Below are positions 10,758-21,002 of a stretch of DNA of 64,000 bases, one piece after another (the first letter of the stretch is position 1; every line of letters starts with the position of its first letter). Source of the DNA: Coptis chinensis (Eukaryota > Streptophyta > Magnoliopsida > Ranunculales > Ranunculaceae); assembly GCA_015680905.1 (NCBI GenBank), contig CM027380.1, positions 36,324,001-36,388,000 of the forward strand, read 5' to 3'. The notes under the pieces are model-generated. The model was not told the origin of the DNA. It made no database searches and was given only the letters and a program-made list of their open reading frames with translations. The translations under genes were made by a program, and so were the position numbers.

Positions 10758-11871
10758 GTTCTATCATTCTGCCATGACAAAGAGTGTGGTGGCCATTTTA
10801 GTGGAATGAAAACAGCCGCTAAAGTTCTTTAATGTGGATTTTATTGGCCTACCCTTTTTAAGGATGCCCAAGTGCATTGCAAGACGTGTATTTGTTTCCA
10901 ACAACTTGGGCGAATCACGAAGCGTAATATGATGCCATTAAATTCAATCTTGATAGTAGAAATTTTTGACGTTTGGGGAATTAATTTCATGGGTCCCTTC
11001 CCTGTTTCCCATGGTTATATTTATATTCTAGTTGTCGTGGACTACGTGTCTAAATGGATAGAGGCCCTGGCTTGCCGTAGCAATGACCATAAGACAGTTG
11101 TATTTTTTATTAAGGAGTATATTTTCTGTCGGTTTGGCATTCCTAAAGCCATCATTAGCGATGGTGGAACACATTTTTGCAATAGAGTTGTTGCATCCCT
11201 AGTGAAAAAGTATGGAGTTACACACAAAGTAGCAACTCCTTATCATCCACAAACTAGCGGACAAGTAGAAGTTTCTAATAGGGAAATCAAAAAGATTTTA
11301 GAAACAACTGTAAACCCTGATAGGAAAGACTGGTCGAAACGTCTATCGGATGCCTTATGGGCGTATAGGACGGCTTTCAAAACCCCTATAGGTATGTCTC
11401 CCTTTAGACTTGTATTTGGGAAACCATGTCATTTGCCCATTGAATTAGAGCACCATGCTCTGTGGGCTATAAAAAGCCTTAACTTCAATATTGATGAGGC
11501 GGGTGTCAAACGCAAGTTGCAATTGAATGAGCTTGAAGAAATCCGTAGCGATTATTACGATCTCAACGAAAGATTATAAAGCTAACATGAAACGTGTTCA
11601 TGATAAGCAAATCTTGCGCAAAAAGTTTGTGGTTGGTCAAAAGGTTTTCCTTTACAACTCCCGTCTACATATTTTCCCAGGGAAATTAAAAACCCGTTGG
11701 TCTGGTCCTTTTCTGGTTACTGAAGTAACCCCTTACGGGGCAATTACCTTGGTAAATCACAAGGACAATAGTACCTTTCAAGTTAATGGTCAACAGTTAA
11801 AACATTTTCACGAACTTCTGTCCCCTGATGTAGAGGAAGTCCTTTTACAGGACCCTGTCTATGAGGACTGA
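10758..11871 (+). pseudogene. pol (IN): Integrase of element 1, several breaks and a changed catalytic Asp
   Basis: The HHCC zinc region (about 10760-10910) is broken by a frameshift and a TAA at 10830-10832; the CKTC part remains. The core (10872-11579) reads WGINFMGPF at the first catalytic position, where element 3 has WGIDFMGPF, so Asp is replaced by Asn (codon 10983-10985). The second Asp (SDGGTHF) and the Glu (QVEVSNREI) are kept. A further frameshift near 11575 separates the C-terminal module, which has the GPY/F-type signature RWSGPFLVTEVTPYGAI. Confidence 0.9.
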
Positions 11872-12888
11872 CCTTTGTCATTTGGTGTACTTCCTTTCAC
11901 TTCCATATAGTGGTAAGCGCACCATTCAGGTAATCGGGCGCTCCCTATGGAGTGTGTCACTGTAAGTACCGGATCCTAAGTCCACGATTAACATAATTCA
12001 CGTTATCCACTTTTGCATGTTTTCTCGGTTTTTGAGTCATGTTCCTCTATGGGGTTAATTATGTATTTATTGTTTTTCGTTTTTCTTATAATAAACTAAT
12101 AAAAAAAATTCTAAAATCATAGAAATAGCAATCCAACAAGTCTTGGGAATCTGACTTTAAACGACCCACGTTAAAACAAATTTTGTGTTTAGAAATTTGT
12201 TTGGGGGTGGGCAGTCGGTCTTTCCATCCGGATTGCTCGAACTTTCCATTTGTGTTGCTTAGGCCCATTAGTTGTAGTTCATTTGGGTTGACGTTATTTA
12301 AAACTTAGATTTCCTTCGTTCGCATAACTTACGTCACACACGCACTTCGAAGCATTTTTCCACCTTCTTATACGTCACCCATGGTTGGAATTGAGTGTTT
12401 TATGGATCATTGGATTGGAAATTCTCTACTGATCATTTCCATAACTCATTCGCCAAAATCGGACCAGTGACGAAGCGGCAAATTGAATTTGAAATTGCGC
12501 GAAATATCGAAAAAGTTCGGAATTCAAATTGGGCTTGGGCCCAAACTTCACAAGACCGGGTAGCCGCAAGACTCCCCCCTTTGTTTCCATGAACAGTATC
12601 GCGTCCTAATCCCACCACCGCCATTAACAAAGTTTTCAACCTAAAAAAAAAAAAAAGAGGAAAGAAAACCTAACTACACCCACGCCAAGTAGTTAAACCA
12701 AACTAAAATCTTCTCCAAACCATTACTACCACCAACCCCAACAATTTTAAAACTCCAAAAATAACCACCAATTTAATCTTCAACCTACCACCGTACCCAC
12801 CATCGCCACCACCGTTGTTTTTAGTTGTTTTACATCAAACTCGCCTCCTTCACCGTCTACAAAACCATTGGTTGTTTCAAAAACTTCA
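11872..12888 (+). other. Spacer between integrase and extra ORF 1 of element 1
   Basis: This is noncoding. It begins with a block (11876-12000) matching element 2 at 34125-34245, holds a polypurine-tract-like motif at 12196-12210 (TTTGTTTGGGGGTGG), and ends in a C/A-rich leader with few G residues. Small frames in it are not conserved in element 2. Confidence 0.7.
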
Positions 12889-14048
12889 ATGGCGCTACGA
12901 CGAAGAATTGTGCCAGAGCACGCGTTTGCGGCCGACCGTTTCGCGCCATTTTACGACGCGGAGATGATTAGGAGAAATTGGAATGGACTGTGGTACTCGA
13001 CTGAGGAGTTTTATCACTACGATTTGGTAGAACAGTTTTATAAGAAGCGAGAATTGGAGGGGGATAGAATTTTCATTAAGGTAGCAGGAACGAGGAGGGA
13101 AGTAACGAGGCAAAGTTGTTGGCTGTTTGTTAATTTTACGCTGAAAGCAACCTAGAAACAACCATTCAGGAATCCCAGTATATTGGAGTTCCTGCTTTGA
13201 TGAAAGATACTGTCGTGGAGGGTGAATACAATACGAGTTCTCATTGCATTCCCCACTCAACCCTGAGAACCAATCAACTGGCTGTAGCTCAGTGGATTGG
13301 TAGGAACGTCCTTGGGAAAGACAAAGTCAGCGATATCGGTCTGCAATGTCTGCACGTTCTCTGGATTTTGCAAACGAATAAGTATAATTTCTGCATCCTC
13401 GATTTAATTTTTAATGTGATTAGAGGAGTGGGAAAGAGCATGGCGCCTCTTCTCGTATTGATCACTAAGATCATGCTCTCATTTAGAGCTGTCACAAAAT
13501 CTGTTCCTATTAAAATCAAATTGCATTCTAATGCAAGTATCTATACGGATTGCATCCAAGAGACTTGGCCGTTGTCTGAAGGAAATGTGGTTGAGTCGGA
13601 GGATGAAAGGGAGGATATGACATGTCTGGATGACGATGCATTAGATAGTTATAGTTCTAATTTAGAACGCATGCAAGTGTTGCAAACTGGCTTGCGTTGC
13701 ATTTATGGTATTTGTGAAGATATCCGAGATAAACAGATTGTAGTTCGAAATAAGCAAACGAACCTTCAGATGAGACTTGAAATGCTCGAAAGGGGTCAGG
13801 ACGTTATCTTGTCTAACTTGGAGACTATCCACTAGCATCACCAAGCCCAGTATGCAGTACTCAAGACTGAGATGGAAGCACAGTGCTTGTTCCGAATAGA
13901 GATGCTACGACGCATGCCACCTATGGAGGATTCTGTTTTAGCCTAGTCTAAGAGGCATGAGCGTCGTCGCCGAAGGACAGATGGCTCAAGCCATTCTTCA
14001 TCCCAAGACCAATCTCCATCTCAGGGTCCATCTTCATCACATGGCTAG
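12889..14048 (+). pseudogene. Extra ORF 1 of element 1 (plant transposon protein type), broken
   Basis: The ATG at 12889 begins MALRRRIVPEHAF, matching MAQQRRILPEQAF at 35141 in element 2. The block LWYSTEEFYHYDLVEQFYKKR and the following residues resemble the putative plant transposon protein domain found in Athila-like elements. There is a frameshift near 13110, a TAG at about 13834 and a TAG at about 13944. The C-terminal third is charged and probably helical, then basic (HERRRRRTD). No membrane segment or signal peptide is visible, so this is not an obvious envelope protein. Its function is unknown. Confidence 0.75.
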
Positions 14049-14838
14049 GTGTTCACCATCAGTTTGTGTTCGCTGTTATTTCATTGTTTTGATTGTTTTA
14101 TTAGTTGGATTTTAATTCAATTGTTAAATTTAAATATTAATGTGTTTGTTTTATGTTGTTTGGATTTAAATTTTTAATATAAATGGTTATTTTCAAATTG
14201 TACGTGTTTTTATCATTAATCCCACCTTCCCGAATTGTTTGGGGGTGGTAATATTTATATCGAGCATAATTCGTTATATGATCATCTTCTGTAAGGTTGT
14301 CTTGGAGTAAAGGTTGAGAATTTGGCCGATATCGGCATATCTATGAATATGTGTGGTGGTAGCATGAAACCTAGGAGAGTTTAAAAGTTACTATCTAAAT
14401 CCAGTATAAAAGATACCAGGGTTGTTAGAAAATCAAGAATATGGTTTGTTTCCGTTTTCGGGTTTGGAATTTTTCTATTTCCGGAAATTGCCTTAAAATA
14501 ATTTGGCAACTTGCCGATTCATTTTGGAAGCTCAGAACCTATTTAAACTCCCTTCATTCTACACTCACAAACCACACTACACCCCACCATCATCCCTCAC
14601 CTTTCACTCCAAGCTTTTCCTTCTTTTTTCCTCTTAAACTTCTGCTTCAGCACTTACGAGCGCACCTGCGCCCTAAACACTTCCAGAAATTTTACTCAGA
14701 GCACGACCCGCGCCCATGTTGAGCGCGACCCACGCCCAAGTGGAGCGCACCCGCGCCCTGCCCTCCGTACATACAAAAATTTCCAATTTTCTGAGGGCTG
14801 TTCCATGATTTTTGGAGCTGTTCAAAAGAGTAGTTGAG
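14049..14838 (+). other. Spacer between the two extra ORFs of element 1
   Basis: This is noncoding. A polypurine-tract-like motif (TTGTTTGGGGGTGG) is at 14235-14248. A cluster of GC-rich GAGCGCRACCCGCGCCC-type words lies at 14648-14765, just before extra ORF 2. The same order (motif, then GC-rich words, then ORF) is seen in element 2 at 36486-37050. Confidence 0.65.
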
Positions 14839-15752
14839 ATGACATCTCCTATAGTCATACCTGAACAGTCTTCCGAAGACGTGTTGGGAACCGAGACCTA
14901 TGGACATTGGTTCCGACACAGGATCCTGCAGTTAGGATGGCGCCATCTACTGGTAAGTGATGACGATTCATATTCACCTGACTTTCTCGCTTATTTCTAC
15001 GACCACGTTAGATTCTATTATAATCGGGATGGAGAACAAGAATTCTCCGTCAGAGTGATCGACACCGCGACACTAGAATTCAATAAAAATGTGGTCACTT
15101 TAGTTTCGGGGATTACCAATACCGATCCTGTTCACACATGGGCATATATGACCGATAATGCATACCTTTATGATTATACATATTTCCATGAGTATTATGG
15201 GGGAGGGGTATTTCGAGTAATGGACCAGGGGCGATATAGCATTGCCCTTGGTAGCTTGTCCCTAAACGTAGGCACCACCATGTTATTTATCCTGATGAAT
15301 ATTTTGGGGGAATGGCAGTTCATTTTGCAAACAAGATCTTTGGTGATATTTTCCTCGCTTTAGCTGAGGGACGTCGCCGATATGACATTCCCCAAGTTTT
15401 AGTCGCTAGTCTTAAGAGAGCCCAAAGCATGAGGCATAAGTATCTTCTTATGCCTATTTTGGTAAGCCGCATCATCATCGTAGTTGTTTACCTATTCTCA
15501 TTGCCCAATTCACAGATTGGAAAAGGGTTGAAGTCATGAGACCCACCAATTGGGTGGTTAAGCTCATTGCGAATTATGACTTGGCGGGATGGCGGTGCGA
15601 CCTCAATTGGTCGCCCGTACATCCCATCAGACATAATAACACTTAACAGGTTAGCATTCGTAGATGATAAATGGCGGGAAGCTTGGCAAGTTATAATGGC
15701 CTGGCAGGATGAGAAGGAACCTCATCTCTTTGCTGAGGAGGACGATGCTTAA
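14839..15752 (+). pseudogene. Extra ORF 2 of element 1, frameshifted
   Basis: I place the start at ATG 14839, because MTSPIVIPEQS here and MTSPTLIPEQS at 37128 in element 2 begin the shared part; the frame upstream is not shared. The protein is about 290 residues, with an aromatic-rich middle (SYFYD/AYFYDH, YVYTYEFLHE-like) and an acidic end (AWQDEKEPHLFAEEDDA). The frame shifts near 15320 and again near 15480-15570. It is well under half identical to the element 2 copy by eye, much less than gag. Function unknown; it may belong to the Athila ORF families of unknown function. Confidence 0.7.
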
Positions 15753-17542
15753 GCGGGAGATAAGGTAAGTTTTTAGTTTTGTTATTGTCTGCTTATGTCC
15801 CAAGCAATTTAATTCTGTTAACCCCATAATGGGTGGAACTCTTATAGAGTTGCGTCAGTATTTTTATTTCCTATATTAGTATGTTCTAACCTTGTTTTGC
15901 AGATGTTCCAGAATTTCACGCTTTTCCATGGTATTTTTCTACCCTCTTTATTTAAATGCTTTGAGGACAAAGCATGCTTCTTGTTTGGGGGGCATAGAAA
16001 CACGTGTAATTAAGGCATCTGTTAGGATATAGATATGTATAACATGCATTTGTTTTCAAGTTAAAAATTTCAAAAATATAAATAAATAAGTTTATGCTAT
16101 ACACTTAGGAATATTGGTATTGTTTTCTTTCTCTATACTCTTAACAATCTAGAAGTCTCACGTAGCTTTTGCATCAGAAAATTTGTTAGAAACTTAGGTT
16201 AATATGTAGGTAATAATCTTTGCATCTATCTATAAATATATTACATGAGTATCTATGATTGTTAGCAGTAAGTTTCTGAAATCTAGGCTAGAGTACTTAT
16301 TCTACAAATCCTGTGAGAATATAGCCTAAAGCCTTATATGAGCGAAACATTTGAGAAATGACACAAAGGAGAAGTAAAATCCGGATAGAGAAATCACACG
16401 TCCACTTGCTTGATCACTATGCCATATTCTAAGCGAGAATTTAGGCCCTCTTTGGATCGATATAGCCAGAAATTCAAACCTATGAATTATTTTCCGCTAG
16501 TCGCCCCTCTGAGCCTTTCTTTAGCCTTCCATAAACCACAATTCCTTTACCCTGTTACAAAAACAAAACAAAATAAAAAATTCAACTTACCCAATCTAGA
16601 ATAAGTCTGAGAATAGAATGAGTGAAGAAAGAAGAAGAGAAAAACCTGTGTAAACAAAAAATTAGTTAGTTGCTTCAGAAAAAGAAAAGAAGTTTCCATC
16701 CAAGGAAAAGGAAAAAAAAAATAGAAATAAATAAAAACTCCAAAAATAGAATAAAATGGAGTCAAAAGCCAAAGAAAAGAAAAAGAAAAATATGGCTAAG
16801 GATGGGAACAAAGTATAGAAGCAAAATAAAATAACAAGGTTTTCTCTAAGTTACATAATATGAGGACTCTATTATCTCATACTTGTCCTTTTGAATATCC
16901 ATTTCCTTCCTTCTTAAACCATCTCCTAATCCCCGCAACACCTAATAAAGACCTCTAGCTCAATTAGGAATAAGTTAGTGTGATAGTAACTGGCAGATGT
17001 GTTTGATCGACTCCGGCTTCCTTGTTGTCATTAAGATTGTAAGGTAAAGTGTGCCCACTTTACACTGGAGTTGCGAAACTTGAGCGGAAAAATCAGAGTG
17101 GTTTTCGTCTTGACATTTATGTGAGGACCTACTTAAGGACTCTATTCCGAGTTTTCAGAAACGAACCTGCTAGGCATTTCATAGTATTACTCATAGTATA
17201 TATATTTGTATCATAGATGATTGATTATTATGCATATATTAGCTTAGGTTTTTGACTTGGTTATTCTTATTCATTTGCTAGTGAGATGTATAGATAGTTG
17301 AGACATGAATGAGGAAACAATAGTTTTATTTCTTAGTCGTTGTAGTATAGATGAAGTTTGTGAGTACCTTCACTAGAAAACTCTCACGAGGCTATAACTT
17401 GTCCACTAGGGAATTCCTAGTGGTTTAAGGCCTTGTTGCATATGGTCAATGCAATCGCTTTTCAAATAAACGCAGTAGATACAACTCCATTTTTGGTCAC
17501 TTATTCTAATTTCTCATCTTTGCTTGAGGACAAGCAAAATGC
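15753..17542 (+). other. 3' noncoding block of element 1, strongly conserved in element 2
   Basis: This stretch has no credible ORF. A third polypurine-tract-like motif lies at 15981-15992, preceded by a GAGGACAAAGCATGC word like the one before the true polypurine tract. From about 16000 to 17550 it is almost the same as 38310-39850 of element 2, including an A-rich purine tract (16555-16800). A short block near 17370-17400 (CTCTCACGAGGCTATAACTTG type) also recurs in element 3 near 59430-59460 (reverse strand). Confidence 0.8.
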
Positions 17543-17557
17543 TATTTGGGGGTGGTT
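17543..17557 (+). promoter_or_regulatory. Polypurine tract of element 1
   Basis: TATTTGGGGGTGGT lies directly before the 3' LTR, where plus-strand DNA priming is expected. The same sequence is found in element 2 at 39850-39863. Confidence 0.8.
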
Positions 17558-18979
17558 TGATAAGAGCCCAAAACTGTAGTTTTAACCCTGTAACAGTCAT
17601 ACTTTTAGACCAATTATGTGAGTAATAATTAAGAGTTAATACTGATTACGTGTTTTTATGCATTTCAGGCTTCAAAGTCCATTATGTGCAGAAATGTGCC
17701 ATTTTAGCGAGATAAAGGAGCAAAGGTCGGTTGCTAAGGAGTTCTGTGATTAAAGTCCAAGATTCAAGAAGACAAAGCCTTTCTAAAGCCCGGTCAAAAG
17801 CTGAAAAGTCGACACGGGCAGAAACAGCACTCAAAGTCAGTAGAACTTCCAAAGGCCGTATCTTTGGACTCAGGCCTCGGAAATGGGCCTACCTTATGTC
17901 AAAACGACTGGCTCGGAAAGATCTTTCCAATGGTCTAAGGCTTGAACCAATCAAAGGAGCAAAAGTGGACAAAAATTCTGTTGAGTCTAACTGCAGCTGA
18001 AGAGGCCTTTTTGGACTGAAAGAATTGGGTTTTGGGCCTGATTCTCTGGCCCAAAACATGGATCCAAGCCCATGCACGATTTTTGGATCTGAACATATAA
18101 AAACCAAAGCTTATCTCTTTGTTAATGGTAGCTAGTTAGACCTACAACTATAGATAATTCTAGATCTAGTTTTCATTAAATAAAATTAAGTTTAGTTTAA
18201 ATTCAATTCTTGTTTTAGATTAAACTCTGAGAATCATTGTTCTTCATTAGTATTGATAAATAAAATAGCTAGTTTGTTAATTTGGATTTTTGTCATTTCA
18301 ATTTATAGATCTAATTTTAATTCTTGTTGAGTATCATTTCTGAGTTATTAAATTAGATTGAAGTATTGTTAGTTAAATTAGCCAACTAGAATTTTGGTCT
18401 GATGTTTAGTTTTAAATCAATGGGAAATGATAGTGGTATGAATCAAGGCTAAACCTCCATTAGAGGGGTTGAAGAAGCCTTGATGACGCTTGATCTTTGT
18501 TAAACTTAGAAATCGTCGTGATAATTATTCCACTCTAGAAACGATTAATTCACCATGAGAATGGGTTTAATCGCTCACATGCTAGTTATGAATTGGTAGA
18601 AATGCCATGTATAATTAGGGATTAGAATTACTATTTTGATATGCTAAGCATTCAATTTGGATCACGTCGAGTCTTTGTTAGTAAGATTCAAACCCTTAGC
18701 ATTCTCTATTTTCGTTATTTGTAACTTGTTAATTTAATTCACCTCATAGTATAGAATTCCCCTCGTAAACCTCTCATTAGAGTTAAGACCGATTAGTTGA
18801 CTAGAAAACATTCCATGCTAGAGAACTAGGAGTGGAACGAATTTGTTACTCCACTCTATTTCGATAGAATTGAGAGTAGAAAACTTGATAAATATAGACT
18901 CGTAATAAGTTTTAGTTTACTTATGTTTTGAGTTTTATCGTTCATTTCGTAGGTAAACTATCATTTTTACCATTTAGCA
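17558..18979 (+). repeat. 3' LTR of element 1
   Basis: It begins TGATAAGAGCCC and ends TTTAGCA (the 5' LTR ends TTATCA). It is followed by GTTGT, the right target-site duplication. Relative to the 5' LTR it keeps about 45 bp around 18414-18460 and lacks about 48 bp at about 18684. A TATA box is at 18096-18102. Confidence 0.95.
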
Positions 18980-19087
18980 GTTGTCATTGAGTAACCGTTG
19001 TAGAGTCATTGCAGTCATCTTTGTCAGCAATTGCTTCAAATTTAACCTTTAAAAGTGAGTGAAAACTAAACAAAATTTCATAAACTG

Positions 19088-19998
19088 ATGTCTTCTTCTT
19101 CAACTAATGTTGGTAAGTTCATCATTTTCAATATTGTCATCTTTTTCATTTTTCTGCAACAGGGGGATTTTTCAAATGATTTCGGTGATTTAAGGGGTAT
19201 CTAAAATTCTCTTGAAATTATATATTTTTCTAGATTCACTGCCAAATTTGCAATGAAGTAGGACATCCAGCTTATAGATATCCTTGGGGTGTAAACCCCC
19301 TGTGAAGATCCTAAATACGATAGGTTTCTTATGTTGCAGCTTTCTCAAACATCAAGAAATCCTGATAGAAAGTATTGTTAACTAATGTAATGTTAGTGTT
19401 AGAGATATGTAACTTGTCATATGCAGATGTTCATATGAACAGAAGGTTTTGAGTAGTATGCAGATGTATGTTGTAAGAAGTGACATAACATATAAGTATG
19501 ACAGTTATAGTGTCATATCTACTTGTAAGTTATACCCAATATATAAGGGACTATTTTGAGAGTGAATAGATATGAGAGAGAGTCTTTTAGAGAGTGAAAA
19601 CCCTATCTCCTTGTCTCTACCATTAACCCAACAAGTATCTAAAGTGCCAATATGGAAACTGTCAAAGTGGATTAAAATGGCTTGATGAGTTTATTTTAGA
19701 TGTTAAAAATGATTCAACAAATGGATGTCACAAGTGCGAAGATACAAGCCACTGGAAGATACAATGCCTATGGAACAATTGTGTCTGCAATAACAAGATG
19801 TATGGTAGAGATTGGTCACTCAAGACTACTCAAAATGGGTTGAACACTGGGAGGAAGTACTTGAAATGCTCACTATGTTTAAGTTTTGAGTGGCTGTCTG
19901 ATGCAATGAGGGAGGCAAGACAAAAGACTGAAAAATTTGACCCAACGGTTACCATAAAGATGGCACTATCAGAATTTGCAAAAATGAGTCTTAAGTAA
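19088..19998 (+). pseudogene. Zinc-knuckle/GRF-like multi-finger protein, split by a solo LTR
   Basis: A short first exon starts at ATG 19088 (MSSSSTNVG) and ends at a GTAAGT donor. The second part (from about 19233) encodes, in order, a CCHC-like knuckle CQICNEVGHPAYRY (last Cys now Tyr), a GRF-like finger (SQTSRNPDRKY, then KCQYGNC), a second knuckle CHKCEDTSHWKIQC, and a second GRF-like finger (NTGRKYLKCSLCLSFEW). One frameshift lies in a C-run near 19300. A 258-bp solo LTR interrupts the first GRF-like finger between Tyr and Leu codons; the frame is continuous across it once it is left out. Such fingers bind nucleic acid. Role unknown. Confidence 0.65.
19376..19633 (+). mobile_element. 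258-bp solo LTR or short LTR-type insertion
   Basis: It starts TGTTA and ends CAACA (TG...CA with a 4-bp inverted repeat) and is flanked by AGTAT at 19371-19375 and 19634-19638. A TATATAAGGG promoter-like word is inside. Removing it joins a continuous coding frame of the zinc-finger gene. Size and ends suit a Copia-type or TRIM LTR; no internal region is present. Confidence 0.75.
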
Positions 19999-21002
19999 TG
20001 TATGCATGAATGAATCAAGATATGAGTGCCAAATCCCTGTAATGAATAAACATATGAACGCAATTTTCTTAGTTTTTAGCAATCCTAATCAAATAACAGT
20101 CCTTAATGAAATAGCCTAATCAATGTATGCATGAATGAAACAAGATAACAGTCCTTTAGGGTTCTTGACCCAATCAATTTAGGGTCAATTTATGGTCAAT
20201 AAATATCTATGGGAAGATCTATACCCTACACTTAATGGGTTGGTTTATTCTCCCATATTTATTCGAAAATGCTAAAGAGACAGCTACTGGCCTCTATCTA
20301 CGTGACAAACCAAACACAATATGCCACGTGGCAAGTACGAAACTGGATACCGGTTGATTAGAAAATAGAGAAAATGGGCAAAAAAAATTTAATCAAGGAA
20401 CTTTACCACCCTTTTTCTTTTAAATTTATATTTTAAATTGGAGTTAAAGGTTGCCAGTTTCACAGAAGCAACGTGGCGTATTTTGTTTGGTTTGTTACTT
20501 AGATGGAAGCCAGACTGTTCCCATAGCATTACTCATATTTATTTTCTGTCTCTTTGGGAAGTGGGAAACGTAGGTCCCCATAACAAAACACATACCCCAA
20601 TTCGACCCTTCAGTTTCTTCCTATAAACCTACCACCCAAAGCTTTGAGAGATATTATTCACTACTAGACCTTTCCCTTCTTTTTCTGCCTTCTACTTTTG
20701 CCACACCAAATCTACTTTTTAAGGTTTTCAAACATACTCTACAAGCAAACTTATGGCATGTTCCCAATTAACCACGCGTCCCCTTCTTACTCCAGTTAAT
20801 AAGGGAACTAATAAACTATTATTCTATTCTTAAACCGCTTACTAGGGTGTAATACTTTGCAAAAACGGTTTGCAAAAAAGGAATCGAGATTTGAGAAAAC
20901 GGTTACAATAACCTCCATCCAATTCAGTAAAAATCCTTAAACAGAGTTGTGGAAACAGTTTATGCCATACAAAGTAGAAACAGACAACAGATCAAACATA
21001 CA
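19999..21002 (+). other. Upstream region of the F-box gene
   Basis: This is noncoding. The stretch 20200-20640 recurs before the F-box pseudogene (54015-54255) and again at 52106-52340, so a promoter-side module has been duplicated with or without the gene. A TATAAAC word at about 20622 could be a core promoter, about 380 bp before the start codon; that is weak evidence. Confidence 0.5.

Larger units (their letters stand above)
4235..18979 (+). mobile_element. Athila-like Ty3/gypsy retrotransposon (element 1), complete but inactivated
   Basis: The element is 14.7 kb and has two LTRs of about 1.42 kb, a tRNA-Asp type primer site, gag, protease, RT, RNase H and integrase in that order, two extra ORFs after integrase, a polypurine tract and a perfect 5-bp target duplication, GTTGT, at 4230-4234 and 18980-18984. 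Order, size, primer type and the ORFs after pol are typical of the Athila lineage of plant Ty3/gypsy (Metaviridae). All coding regions carry stops or frameshifts, and an integrase catalytic residue is changed. The LTRs differ by substitutions and by two indels of roughly 45-50 bp, so the insertion is not very recent. Confidence 0.95.

Noticed and set aside
12889..15752. Envelope protein candidates in the Athila-like elements
   Set aside because: Neither ORF shows a signal peptide, a hydrophobic membrane span or a Cys-rich ectodomain in the readable frames.
20949..21002. Upstream 18-codon extension of the intact F-box gene
   Set aside because: The codon at 20949 is GTG; plants would start at ATG 21003, where the shared MA-SSS start lies. 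The ATG at the same place in the pseudogene copy is not enough.
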